From QNZT01 sp964573205 (GTDB taxonomy: Bacteria; Campylobacterota; Campylobacteria; Campylobacterales; QNZT01): a stretch of DNA of 64,000 nt. Where the stretch lies: contig CAZNIT010000026.1 in NCBI GenBank assembly GCA_964573205.1, forward strand, positions 1 through 64,000, read 5' to 3'. This document shows positions 53,469 to 62,901 of the stretch, one piece after another. The notes under the pieces were generated by a model. It ran no database searches and was not told the DNA's origin. It saw only the letters and a program-made list of their open reading frames with translations. How positions within the stretch are numbered: the first letter of the stretch is position 1; each line of letters opens with the position of its first letter. Made by a program: the position numbers and the translations under genes.

Positions 53469-53819
53469 CTATTTATAGGGTATGACTCTGACGTTTAATT
53501 TTATATCTTCCAAATTTATGTCAACTTTCTCTTTTAGCGGAATTTTCGCTTTTTGTTTGTGAAACTTTCCGTTTAGAGTAAGATTCGTATAAAGAGTTAC
53601 GATACCGTTTTTCTCTTCATCTACCTGCATAAGTAGTTCATAGCTGTTTTTTCCAACTTTAGCTTCCGCTGATCCGGCCTGTTTGAAAGGTGCTATGATC
53701 GACGGCGAATCTATCACCTTTTTATTTTTGATAATCTGTGTCTCTATCATATAAGAGTTTGCGGCAAAAAGGATCGTAGCACTTGCAGTCGATAAAAGTG
53801 CGAATAAAATTTTTTTCAT
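53469..53819 (-). CDS. Small secreted protein
   Basis: The 116-residue protein has a signal peptide (MKKILFALLSTASATILFAANSY) and a beta-rich mature part with alternating hydrophobic residues (LKEKVDINLEDIKLNVRVI). No family is recognised. It has a strong GGAGG site. It is downstream of nirA, separated by 62 bases with its own ribosome site and possible promoter. Confidence 0.7.
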   Translation of the reverse strand: MKKILFALLSTASATILFAANSYMIETQIIKNKKVIDSPSIIAPFKQAGSAEAKVGKNSYELLMQVDEEKNGIVTLYTNLTLNGKFHKQKAKIPLKEKVDINLEDIKLNVRVIPYK

Positions 53820-53881
53820 AAATTACCTCCGAAAAAATAAAATGTTATGATATATTTTTAAAACAAACGGATAGTTAACGG

Positions 53882-55792
53882 TTAAAATATATTCAACTCA
53901 ATTAGGAGTTCGGAAAAAACTTTTGCCCTAGTTTTATCGTTTTTAAGCATTTTCTCGACTACTTGTGAAAGTTTATGGTCTAAAACTCCTTTTAAGGATA
54001 TCCTCTTTTTAGAATCTTTCGGAGAAAAATCGACAACAAGCTTGTATGGACTCTCATTAAAAATAGACCTATAAATTTTTTCGCCGAAATCAAATATCTC
54101 AAAAGCTTCGACGGATTTAGTTTTCGGTTTTGAGCTTAGTTTGATCTTCATTTGGGTTTTTTTACAGACATATTGCGCATAGTAGTTAAAACTCATCATA
54201 AAAGCCAAAGCGCCGGCCGAGTAATTTGATAAAACTCTTGAGTGAAAATGTTCGAAACTTTCGTTTTTGGTTTTCAGCATCCGGTACTGTTCTATCAACA
54301 TCTCTAAAAATAGATGAGTATATTTAAGCGGAATCGCCTTTAAGATTGTTTTCGCCTCTTTACTCTCGTTTAGCATCTTTCCGCCAAGAAGTATATCGAC
54401 TCCGGGTACGCTTTTTGAATCGATTTTCGCCTTACATCCTAAAAGACCTATATCGCCCATCTGATGAATTCCGCATCCCTTTACGCAAGCCGACCAGTAG
54501 ATTCTTATCTTCGCATCTTTCATATCAAATCTCTTTCCAAGATACTCGCTCACATAAATCGCATCCGATTTGCCTTTGATAACGCCGAACGAGCAGGTAT
54601 CGCTACCCGCGCATGAGATTAAATGATTGAAAAAGGGAGTGTTTATATTTTTATATCTTTCAAAAAGCTTCTCTTTTAAAACCGAATTTATATCCTCTTT
54701 TTCTATTCCCGTTATATAGAGATTTTGATCGATGCTCAGTCTGATATCTTTACCGTATCTTTTGGCTATATTTGAAGCTTCACTCATAGAATCTGCGTCG
54801 AAAATTCCGGCGGGTATGTTTACATGTAGTGCGAATTTAGCGTTTTTTTGCATGATCTTTCCATATATACCCTCATGGTGATCTAGCTGCACCAAGGACT
54901 CTCCCGCCGTCTCGTACTCAAAGCCGCTTTGCTCTTTTACGGCATCTGTCAATGTTTTCATTCCGACGGCTTCGATAAAAAAGTGCAGACGATTTTTGTT
55001 TCTGTTATCTTTGAAACCGTATTCTTTAAAGATATTTATAAGAGTCTCGTAAAACGACAAAACCTCTTTTTCGTCTTTTAAAAATATATCCGCGTTTTTC
55101 GCGATCGCGCCCACACGGCCGCCCAAATAGACATTGTAACCGTAAATTCCCTCTTTTTGAGCCAGACCGAAGCAGCAGTCATGAGCGAAAAGATTACATC
55201 TGTTGGCGAAACTGCCGGAGATGGAAGTGTTGAACTTTCTAGGAAGCGTTCCCGTCCATTCGTCCTTTTTTAAAAATATCTCCTGCATTTTCAAAAGCAG
55301 GGGATAGCTATCTATGACGCTATCGAAACTAAGTCCCTCGAGCGGATCGCAGACGATATTTCTAAGATTGTCCATACCCGTTTGATGTGTGGTTATTCCT
55401 ACACTCTCAAGCTCTTCCAAGACAAAAGGTATATCTTCGATTTTAAGATATCTAAGCTCAATCTGCATACGGGTTGTGATATCTATATGGCTGTTGCCGA
55501 ATTTTTTGGCAACTTCGCCGATTTTTGCCGCTTGTGCGGGATCCAATACTCCGCCCGGGATTCTGACACGAAGCATAAAGTGGTTTTTGCCGTTTGGCTT
55601 TTCTTTGTCGAATACACCCAAATATTTAAAAAGTACCGCTTTATCCTCTTTTTGTATTGAGTCGTATCCCTTTTTTGCACACTCTTTGAGTCGAAGAAGT
55701 GCATCTTTTGGAGTGTAAAGCTCTTTTATTTTCTGCGTTTTATTGATTCTTGAATTTCTTGATTCACTTATGGTTTTAATTTTCCGTATCAT
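53882..55792 (-). CDS. nirA: Siroheme nitrite/sulfite reductase, NirA-type
   Basis: Assimilatory ferredoxin-type nitrite reductase that reduces nitrite to ammonium. Two nitrite/sulfite reductase ferredoxin-like and siroheme domain pairs are seen. The cluster/siroheme motifs are SCAGSDTCSFGVIKG (C394, C400) and ACVKGCGIHQ (C436, C440), numbered from the ATG at 55792; an in-frame TTG at 55828 would add 12 residues. A C-terminal extension of about 190 residues after the Cys site is longer than expected. The start overlaps nitrate reductase by 17 bases. Confidence 0.88.
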   Translation of the reverse strand: MIRKIKTISESRNSRINKTQKIKELYTPKDALLRLKECAKKGYDSIQKEDKAVLFKYLGVFDKEKPNGKNHFMLRVRIPGGVLDPAQAAKIGEVAKKFGNSHIDITTRMQIELRYLKIEDIPFVLEELESVGITTHQTGMDNLRNIVCDPLEGLSFDSVIDSYPLLLKMQEIFLKKDEWTGTLPRKFNTSISGSFANRCNLFAHDCCFGLAQKEGIYGYNVYLGGRVGAIAKNADIFLKDEKEVLSFYETLINIFKEYGFKDNRNKNRLHFFIEAVGMKTLTDAVKEQSGFEYETAGESLVQLDHHEGIYGKIMQKNAKFALHVNIPAGIFDADSMSEASNIAKRYGKDIRLSIDQNLYITGIEKEDINSVLKEKLFERYKNINTPFFNHLISCAGSDTCSFGVIKGKSDAIYVSEYLGKRFDMKDAKIRIYWSACVKGCGIHQMGDIGLLGCKAKIDSKSVPGVDILLGGKMLNESKEAKTILKAIPLKYTHLFLEMLIEQYRMLKTKNESFEHFHSRVLSNYSAGALAFMMSFNYYAQYVCKKTQMKIKLSSKPKTKSVEAFEIFDFGEKIYRSIFNESPYKLVVDFSPKDSKKRISLKGVLDHKLSQVVEKMLKNDKTRAKVFSELLIELNIF

Positions 55793-58097
55793 TCTTACTT
55801 CTTTCTTTATAGGTCGTTTTTTCTTCAAGCGTAGCGGCGTTTTTCCGGTAGGAGATCTCTCCCGCTATCTCTTTATCTTTAATGACTATTCCCTCAGGAA
55901 CTTTTCGGCTTTTTATCTGTACTGCGCACTGTTTGAAATTGGGTTCGAAAGAGTATGGATCGAACTCGTCAACGGTAAGATCGTTTATCGGTTTATCCGC
56001 AAAATGAAAAGGAACGAAGCAAGTTCCCTCTCTCACGCACTCCGTAACTTTTACCAAAAGATCATCGATGCTTCCTCTTTTTGAACTGATCGTTATTTTA
56101 TCGCCGCTTTTTACTTGAAGCTTTCGAGCATCTTTGGGATTTATCTCACACCAGCTCTTTGGAGCCAGATCATTTAAAATTCGTATGTTTTTAGTTTTTG
56201 TTCTCGTATGCCACTGTTCAACCGTTCTTCCCGTATTAAGAGTGAGGGGAAAATCACCGCTTGATTGTTCTTTTAAGCTTTTGTACTCGACACAAAGAAG
56301 GTTCGCCTTGCCGTTAGGTGTCGCAAAATCGATATCATCGCTATAGAGTCTCTTTTTTCCTTTAGGATACTTTTGGTTGCAAGGCCATTGAATACCTCCC
56401 CTCTTTTCCAAAAGCTCGTAACTCATACCGCTGTAATCGCATAATCTTCCTCTGCTTACCTCTTTGATCTCTTCAAATATATCTTCGGGAGTTTTAAAAT
56501 CTTTGAACAGCATCTCGTAAATACCGTCAAAATATTTCGAGAACTCTATGACTATATTTGCGTCGCTCATCGAGTCGGCATAAGGCTTTAGCGCCTGTTT
56601 GGCAAGATTGCAGCGTCTCTCCGAATTTGTATATACTCCCTCTTTTTCACTCCAAGTAGCGGCGGCGAAAATTACATCCGCCTCTTTTGCACTTTCGCTC
56701 ATAAAAGCGTCTTGTACTACCATGATCTCAAGTTTTTTCAAGGCTTTTTTTAACTTCTTTTGATTCGGATAACTTACAAACGGGTTTGTCGCGGTTATCC
56801 AAAGCGCTTTTATCTCGCCCTTATCGATCGCTTCAATGATCTGAGGATATGAGTATCCGCGGCTTTGCGGAATAAGTTCTTCGGAAATATTCCATATCTT
56901 GGCAAGCTCTTGTCTATCTTTTTTTGAAGAGAAGTCTCTATATCCCGGCATTGAAGAGGTAAATCCGAACTCTCTGGTTCCCATCGCGTTGCATTGTCCC
57001 GTTATGGAAAAAGGAGCCGCTCCTTTTTTGCCGATATTTCCGGTAATTAAAGCTAGATTGTTGATAGCGCTTACCGTATCCGTACCGATCGAGCTTTGGT
57101 TCACTCCCATCGTCCACGCGCTCAAGGCTCTGTTCGCACCGGCATAGACTCTAGCGATCTCGTATAGAGTTTTTATGTCGATTCCCGTGATTTGTGCCAC
57201 ATCTTGGGGCGGATATTTTGTTAATATATGTTTTTTAAACTTCTTGTATCCGTTTGTACGCTCTTTTATGAATTTTTCATCTTCCCACCCCTGCTCGAAG
57301 ATGATATAACATAGACCGTTTATAAGAGCCAAGTCGGTTCTTGGTTTGATCGGGACGAAAATATCGGCCATATTCGCGGTTTTGGAGTATCTTGGATCTA
57401 TGACGATGATTGTCGGTTTTTTGCCGGTTATCTTTTTGTTTTTTGCTATATGAAGTTTTAAAATAGGATGGTTGTCGGCAATATTGGCTCCTATTAGCAT
57501 GATCGTATCCGCATGTGAAAAATCTTCATAACTAGCGGGCGGTCCGTCACTTCCGAAGCTATGTTTATACCCCATAACGGCACTTGCCATACAAAGTGTC
57601 GTATTTCCGCAATAGTTGTTCGTTCCAAGCCCGAGTTGGACGAATTTTCCAAGAGTATAAAAATCTTCGGTTAGAAATTGTCCCGTCGATATAACCGCGA
57701 TAGCTTTTTTACCGTACCTTTTTTGAATCTCTTTAAATTTTTCACTTGTGTGTCTAAACGCTTCATCCCATGAGACTTCGGTCAATTTATCCTCTTTTTT
57801 GATCATGGGAGATTTTATTCTATCAAACGAGTGAACCATTTTATGTTCACTAACTCCTTTTGGACAGAGTGTTCCCATATTCACGGGATGAGCCGGATCG
57901 CCTTTGGTATAGACGGCTTTATCATCTTTTACGCCGATATATAGACCGCATCCGACACCGCAGTATCCGCAAGTGGATCGAATCCAGCGCTCGGGTTTTT
58001 TAGCTTTGGCGACTTTACCGAACATCTCATCGTCTATAAGCGCGTATTTGTCGTTTTTTATATCTAAGCCCAAAATTTTTTTTATTTTATCTATCAT
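55776..58097 (-). CDS. nasC: Assimilatory-type molybdopterin nitrate reductase, catalytic subunit
   Basis: A 773-residue molybdopterin oxidoreductase that reduces nitrate to nitrite. The N-terminal [4Fe-4S] site is C43, C46, C50, C78 (STCGYCGVGC). The Mo ligand Cys is C169 in NTTLCMASAV, of the NarB/NasA-type. C-terminal molydopterin-binding strands with LTLNTGRTVEQWHTRTKT follow. Without the extra [2Fe-2S] domain of NasA, it fits the NarB/NasC class. The start is coupled to the gene before (ATGA), and the final residues overlap nirA. Confidence 0.88.
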   Translation of the reverse strand: MIDKIKKILGLDIKNDKYALIDDEMFGKVAKAKKPERWIRSTCGYCGVGCGLYIGVKDDKAVYTKGDPAHPVNMGTLCPKGVSEHKMVHSFDRIKSPMIKKEDKLTEVSWDEAFRHTSEKFKEIQKRYGKKAIAVISTGQFLTEDFYTLGKFVQLGLGTNNYCGNTTLCMASAVMGYKHSFGSDGPPASYEDFSHADTIMLIGANIADNHPILKLHIAKNKKITGKKPTIIVIDPRYSKTANMADIFVPIKPRTDLALINGLCYIIFEQGWEDEKFIKERTNGYKKFKKHILTKYPPQDVAQITGIDIKTLYEIARVYAGANRALSAWTMGVNQSSIGTDTVSAINNLALITGNIGKKGAAPFSITGQCNAMGTREFGFTSSMPGYRDFSSKKDRQELAKIWNISEELIPQSRGYSYPQIIEAIDKGEIKALWITATNPFVSYPNQKKLKKALKKLEIMVVQDAFMSESAKEADVIFAAATWSEKEGVYTNSERRCNLAKQALKPYADSMSDANIVIEFSKYFDGIYEMLFKDFKTPEDIFEEIKEVSRGRLCDYSGMSYELLEKRGGIQWPCNQKYPKGKKRLYSDDIDFATPNGKANLLCVEYKSLKEQSSGDFPLTLNTGRTVEQWHTRTKTKNIRILNDLAPKSWCEINPKDARKLQVKSGDKITISSKRGSIDDLLVKVTECVREGTCFVPFHFADKPINDLTVDEFDPYSFEPNFKQCAVQIKSRKVPEGIVIKDKEIAGEISYRKNAATLEEKTTYKERSKNDTEN

Positions 58098-59704
58098 CGT
58101 TGATTTCCTGCGAAAAAATTTCCCGCTAATCCCTGAGCGGATACTGTAACAAAGAAGAGATACCTTCCTATGATTTCACTCAAAAACGCTCCCGTTACGG
58201 CGATGACAAGAGTAAAAATTGCCGGTATCGTCGCTTTGGAAGCGATCAACACGATCGCGACAATCGGAAAAACAAGCGCAAAGATCGCTAGAGAAAAGAG
58301 ACGAATCTTTTTTAGCTTCGCAAAGTGTTTTTCTAAAAGAGTACGGGATCGATCGAGTTGGTAGAAGAGGGGATCGTCATCTTTTAAATTGCGGTAAAAG
58401 TCGATCTCTTCATAGATGAGATAAAACTGATAAAGTCCGTAAAGCAGGCATAGCGCTAAAATTGCCATAACGCTTCGATCAGCCGAGTTAATTTGCATTG
58501 TAAGTGCCGTAAGCAAAAAGCCTACATAGCCTGTCCCGAAAAATCTTAGGGTTGTCGATTTTCTGTTCCAAGCCGGTCTGGCGGGAACTCGGTAGATTTT
58601 GGATTGCGCATAGATACCGTATAGTCCGATTATCAATACGACCGCCTCGATCGCAGTCATTAAAAAACCGTTTATATCGATTATGTTTTTACTAAAAAGA
58701 ATAGGATATAGATACAAAACGACTATCAATGATACGCCGAGTGCATACGCTCCAAGTGCCGCCGCTTCACGAGAAAGCCATGAAGTTCTTAAATTTTTCA
58801 TAGCGGTTATCGCAAGTGCCGGCCGCCCTAGATGTAGCGCCGAGAGCGGCAAACCTATGCCTGCTGGCAAAAATATCGTCAATGCCAGCCAAAAGTTCGG
58901 TGCGGCCAGGTTAAACCCTAAACTATGTAAAAGCGTTCCCAAAAACATCGCTAAAAAACCGCCGACCGAGATTTGCGTCAAAATTGTCATAAAGATCAGC
59001 GGCCACTCCGGATGGGAAGGTTTTAAAAGTCTCTCATCAGCAGGTTTTACCTCTTTTTCAAACTTCGCAAGAGTATAGCGTGTGGTCGGTTTTGTGATAG
59101 ATATATCGGGTAGATGCGGAGCGACTCCCTCTTTTTCGATTTGACCGTTTAACCACTCATCGGGTCGAAAGATTTCAATCTCGATCGCACCGGCTGGGCA
59201 TGCTTGTACGCAGGCGGGAGTTTGGTTGTTTTCTAGCTTTTGGTGACACATATGACATTTGGTGACGATACCTCTGTCATGGTTGAAAACGGGAACTTCG
59301 TAAGGGCAGTTCCAGGTACAGTATTGGCATCCGATACAAAGATCGTCGTCATGAAATACGATACCGTTATCGAACTTAATATATGAGTTGGTCGGACAAC
59401 CTTTTAGACATTGCGGATCGATGCAGTGGTTGCAACTCATAGAGTTAAAAAGCCGGCTGACATTCGGAAAAGTTCCGGCTTCCATCTCTCCGACTCGCCT
59501 CCATTTGACATCGGGGAGGTTGTTGTTTTGTTCGTTGCAGGCCACTTCGCAGCTGTGGCATCCCACACATGCGCTCATATCGAAATGAAAGCGATACTGC
59601 TCTTTCTCTTTTAAAGGCGGCAGATCTATCTGATAGCTCCCGCACTGCATGGTCGTATCCGCTTTGTATCGGATAAAACTTTCAAGTACCGTTGTATGAT
59701 TCAT
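58094..59704 (-). CDS. Fused DmsB-type ferredoxin and DmsC-type membrane anchor
   Basis: The N-terminal half (1-205) has four [4Fe-4S] Cys clusters (C46/49/52/56; C91/94/99/103; C123/126/129/133; C150/153/165/169). The C-terminal half (about 225-530) has about eight to nine membrane helices of DmsC type. Such fusion proteins take electrons from quinol and pass them to a partner oxidoreductase; here the nitrate reductase is directly next (four-base overlap). This makes a quinol-linked assimilatory enzyme plausible. Assignment of the electron route is inference. Confidence 0.85.
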   Translation of the reverse strand: MNHTTVLESFIRYKADTTMQCGSYQIDLPPLKEKEQYRFHFDMSACVGCHSCEVACNEQNNNLPDVKWRRVGEMEAGTFPNVSRLFNSMSCNHCIDPQCLKGCPTNSYIKFDNGIVFHDDDLCIGCQYCTWNCPYEVPVFNHDRGIVTKCHMCHQKLENNQTPACVQACPAGAIEIEIFRPDEWLNGQIEKEGVAPHLPDISITKPTTRYTLAKFEKEVKPADERLLKPSHPEWPLIFMTILTQISVGGFLAMFLGTLLHSLGFNLAAPNFWLALTIFLPAGIGLPLSALHLGRPALAITAMKNLRTSWLSREAAALGAYALGVSLIVVLYLYPILFSKNIIDINGFLMTAIEAVVLIIGLYGIYAQSKIYRVPARPAWNRKSTTLRFFGTGYVGFLLTALTMQINSADRSVMAILALCLLYGLYQFYLIYEEIDFYRNLKDDDPLFYQLDRSRTLLEKHFAKLKKIRLFSLAIFALVFPIVAIVLIASKATIPAIFTLVIAVTGAFLSEIIGRYLFFVTVSAQGLAGNFFAGNQR

Positions 59705-59712
59705 CTTCTTCC

Positions 59713-61341
59713 TTACCTCATAATCAAAATGAGTAGATAAATATTTAGTAAAAACGATATGACAAATGCCGTTTTATAAACTCTAAGAGGCTCTTTTTCT
59801 ATAATAGATGCGCTTTTATCATAAAAAGGTTTGACAAATTGCGGATTTTCAAGATCGTAGAGCATTTGAGAATAGTTTTGATAGCGTTGACTTTTATCGA
59901 CCGCAATCGCTCTTAGGATGACACTCTCCAGCCAAGGCGGGATTTTCGGGTTGATCTTTGACGGACTTTTCGGCTTTTTAAAAACCGGTGTTTGAAACGG
60001 TTCTATCTCTCCGTACGGGAGTTTTCGTGTTAAAGATTCATAAATCGTCACCCCTATGGAAAATATTTCACTCGCTTCATCGATACTATCACCTTTGAAT
60101 CTCTCAGGTGCTAGATAACTTGGAGTTCCCGCACGGGTGAGAGTAGAAAAAATCTCGGTAATTGAGCCAAAATCGACGGTTTTGAAATATGTTTTTCCTT
60201 TCCTTTGCGCTCTGATTATATTATCCGGTTTTATATCCGCATGAACTAGATCATGTTTTAAAAGAAATTGCTCCATATGAAGAAGAAATTTTGCGAGATT
60301 TATACTCTCATCTATCGAAAGGAGTCTGTGTTTTAGGTACTTTTTAAGCTCGTCTCCTCTTAAATGTTCCATCACATAGTAGCGAAGCGTTCTATTCTTC
60401 GGAATGACGGCTTTTGGGAAAAAACCGGCTTTAAGTCTTTTTGCGTTCCACGCCTCTTTGACGAAAAGATCGAGTATTCTTTCGTCACTCAATGCTTCAT
60501 ACGGTGCGAATTTGACCACATAAGAGATACCTTTTTTATCGCATAGCCATGTTCTTTCGTTTTGAACCAGCGGCTTTATAAGTTCGTATCCGTCAACGAT
60601 AGCGCCCGATTTTAATGTTCGTGGGATAGGAAGTTTGAGGGATTTTAGTTTGCAGGTTTGATCTATCTCTTTTATCCGCATGATGACTGCCGTTGTATCG
60701 TCCGGAAGGTTGTCGTTTACTTTTTTACTGGCATATTTTACGAGGTTGTTGGCTCCGGCTATGATGTTTGAAGCGATTTCATCTTCTTTTAGTACGCCGT
60801 AAAGACCGTCCGAACAAAGAAGAATCGTATCATCTTTTTTTATGATGTTCTCAAAATAGTGGATATCGCACTCACCGCTTAATCCTACAGCCGATGTCAA
60901 TACATGATCTAAACCTTTTTCATCACTTTTGTGATCTTTTGAAAGTTGATACAGTTTTCCTTCTCTTTGCAGATAGATACGACTGTCTCCTACATTTGCA
61001 CCATAAAGTCTCTCTCCCTCAACGACGCAGAGTGCGACTGTCGTAACAAGTTCGGTGCTCTCGTATGATTCAAGAGATTCGTTGTAGAGTATAGAATTTA
61101 TATTTTTTACGAAATGTTTGATCGACTTTTCCATACTCCAAGAGATCGGTCTGTTTTGAAGGCTTTTAAGAAGATAGCCGCAAACTCTTTTTGCCGCCTC
61201 TTTGCCCGCTTCGGCACTTCCGACACCGTCACATAAGACGGCGATGCAGAGGTCTTGGAGTCGTTTGTATTCAAAAGCGTCGTCACCCGTCAAGTCGTCG
61301 CTCTTTGCAAGTGAAAATCCCGAAAGCCTGATATTTGTCAT
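59713..61341 (-). CDS. PP2C phosphatase fused to Ser/Thr kinase with C-terminal membrane anchor
   Basis: The 542 residues contain a PP2C domain (about 1-240, metal Asp in VLCDGVGSAEAGKEA, and LLCSDGLYGVL), then a Hanks-type kinase (about 253-515) with VVKFAPYEAL, catalytic HADIKPDN, VDFGSI and GTPSYLAPERF. The HRD arginine is replaced (HAD). One membrane helix ends the protein (about 523-541). It is nested between the ferredoxin/anchor gene and narK. Such fusions are known near nitrate assimilation genes; targets are unknown. Confidence 0.9.
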   Translation of the reverse strand: MTNIRLSGFSLAKSDDLTGDDAFEYKRLQDLCIAVLCDGVGSAEAGKEAAKRVCGYLLKSLQNRPISWSMEKSIKHFVKNINSILYNESLESYESTELVTTVALCVVEGERLYGANVGDSRIYLQREGKLYQLSKDHKSDEKGLDHVLTSAVGLSGECDIHYFENIIKKDDTILLCSDGLYGVLKEDEIASNIIAGANNLVKYASKKVNDNLPDDTTAVIMRIKEIDQTCKLKSLKLPIPRTLKSGAIVDGYELIKPLVQNERTWLCDKKGISYVVKFAPYEALSDERILDLFVKEAWNAKRLKAGFFPKAVIPKNRTLRYYVMEHLRGDELKKYLKHRLLSIDESINLAKFLLHMEQFLLKHDLVHADIKPDNIIRAQRKGKTYFKTVDFGSITEIFSTLTRAGTPSYLAPERFKGDSIDEASEIFSIGVTIYESLTRKLPYGEIEPFQTPVFKKPKSPSKINPKIPPWLESVILRAIAVDKSQRYQNYSQMLYDLENPQFVKPFYDKSASIIEKEPLRVYKTAFVISFLLNIYLLILIMR

Positions 61342-61417
61342 TTTAACCTCGATAATAATATACGGACTCTAAAATTAGATTCAGTTTTATATGAACAATG
61401 GTTAAAAATTAGGCACA

Positions 61418-62701
61418 TTAAATTCTTCCTCCAGCCTGTAATCCCCATGTGGTTCTCCATCTGGTTTTTACTAAAGAGATACCGGCAATCGCTATTAATA
61501 CGACCGTTGCGAAGATGATAAATCCCGCTGTATATCCGTCAAAAGCTCCCTTACTCCATCCGAGAGTTTTAATAAGTGCGGTACCGCCAAGACCGCCCGC
61601 ACAGCCTATAATTCCCGTCATTATTCCTATATCTTTACCAAATCTTTGCGGGACGAGCTGAAAAACCGCTCCGTTTGCCATTCCAAGATTTGCCATAATT
61701 AAAAACAAGACTACGATCGCGGCATAAAACGGAAGCTCGATCGTCGCGTTGACGAAGGCCAGGGCTGCGACGGCACCAAAAAAGAAGTAAAGAGATTTGA
61801 TGCCTCCTAGTCTATCCGCGACGGCTCCGCCGACCGGACGAAGTATCGCTCCGGCGAATATGCACAGCGCGCCGAAATAGCCTGCTACGACTTTGACATT
61901 TTCTTCATTTAAAAAATCCACTCCAAAAGTACTCATATCCGCTTGATAACTATTCATAAGATAAACTTTCATATATCCCGCAAATCCGACGAATCCGCCG
62001 AAACTGACCGCATAAAAGAGATTGAACCACCATGTATCTTTATCTCTTAAAAGTTTGAGATAATCTTTTACTTTTTTTGGTCTTGGAGTATATATCTCTT
62101 TGGGGGCGTCTTTTGCCATAAAAAAGTATGTGATCAAGATTATTGTCGAGAGTACCGCTCCAACCAAAAAGACCGATTCCCATCCCCACAATTGCGCAAT
62201 TTTCGGTGCGAACAAAAAGTCTATGACAACGCCGATATTTCCTGCACCGGCAATGCCTAAAACGACTCCTTGAAGCTTGGGAGGATACCACTGTCCGGCC
62301 TGAGGCAGAGCCACCGCAAAGCTAGCTCCCGCAAAACCCAGTATAAACGCTACCATCAAAAGTTCGTCGTATGTGATACTCGCGCCCCTGAAATATGCAT
62401 AATAAAGACCGCCGACGACAACGGTCTGAGCCATAATGGCGGTTTTTTTCGCGCCGATTTTATCAACCGAAAATCCAAGCAGGATTCTCAAGATTGCTCC
62501 GGATAAAATGGGGATTGAAAGAAGTGTCGCTTTTTGTCCAGGCGTCATTATGAAGTCATGGGATAGTTTTAAAGCTTCGGTTATCTCCGTAGAGAGAGGT
62601 CCTAGCATCGTCCAAACCATAAAACTAAAATCAAAATATAAGAATGCTGCCAAAAGTGTGGGCCAGTGTCCTTGTCCCTTAAGTGCTTTTAGTGAAGCCA
62701 T
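61418..62701 (-). CDS. narK: Nitrate/nitrite transporter, NarK family
   Basis: A 427-residue major facilitator with twelve helices and the NarK nitrate motif pairs: GFAGASFAVALPQAGQWYPPKLQGVVLGIAGAGNIG (about 137-172) and GMANGAVFQLVPQRFG (about 340-355), including both conserved nitrate-signature helices. It begins the nitrate assimilation operon and imports nitrate for the reductase. It is 76 bases before the kinase gene. Confidence 0.93.
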   Translation of the reverse strand: MASLKALKGQGHWPTLLAAFLYFDFSFMVWTMLGPLSTEITEALKLSHDFIMTPGQKATLLSIPILSGAILRILLGFSVDKIGAKKTAIMAQTVVVGGLYYAYFRGASITYDELLMVAFILGFAGASFAVALPQAGQWYPPKLQGVVLGIAGAGNIGVVIDFLFAPKIAQLWGWESVFLVGAVLSTIILITYFFMAKDAPKEIYTPRPKKVKDYLKLLRDKDTWWFNLFYAVSFGGFVGFAGYMKVYLMNSYQADMSTFGVDFLNEENVKVVAGYFGALCIFAGAILRPVGGAVADRLGGIKSLYFFFGAVAALAFVNATIELPFYAAIVVLFLIMANLGMANGAVFQLVPQRFGKDIGIMTGIIGCAGGLGGTALIKTLGWSKGAFDGYTAGFIIFATVVLIAIAGISLVKTRWRTTWGLQAGGRI

Positions 62702-62767
62702 GTAACTCCTTTGTGATCTATTTATGCTTATAGTGTAGCATAATCACGTCAATAGATATACAATATA

Positions 62768-62786
62768 CTGATTAATTATTAAGCAG
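62768..62786. promoter_or_regulatory. 19-base dyad between narK and the Crp/Fnr gene
   Basis: CTGATTAATTATTAAGCAG: nine-base arms match as reverse complements except at one position (A/G). It sits about 67 bases from the narK ATG and 116 bases from the regulator ATG, so it could be an operator for narK. The binding protein is not known. Confidence 0.4.
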
Positions 62787-62876
62787 TTAGTTGTTATTTC
62801 TTCTGAAAAATATTTATTATCTTATGAAACTAAGAGTAAGTACAAAAATTTTACAAAGTATAAAGAATTTTGTGGA

Positions 62877-62882
62877 TATAAT
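62877..62882 (+). promoter_or_regulatory. -10 element of the Crp/Fnr gene
   Basis: A perfect TATAAT lies 20 bases before the regulator ATG, with no good -35. A transcript start near 62889 and AAGGG ribosome site follow. Confidence 0.5.
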
Positions 62883-62901
62883 ATCTGACTAACAAGGGTT
62901 T

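Noticed and set aside
62702..62760. Fnr-type site for narK
   Set aside because: TTGAC occurs on the minus strand but its partner half reads TTATG rather than GTCAA.
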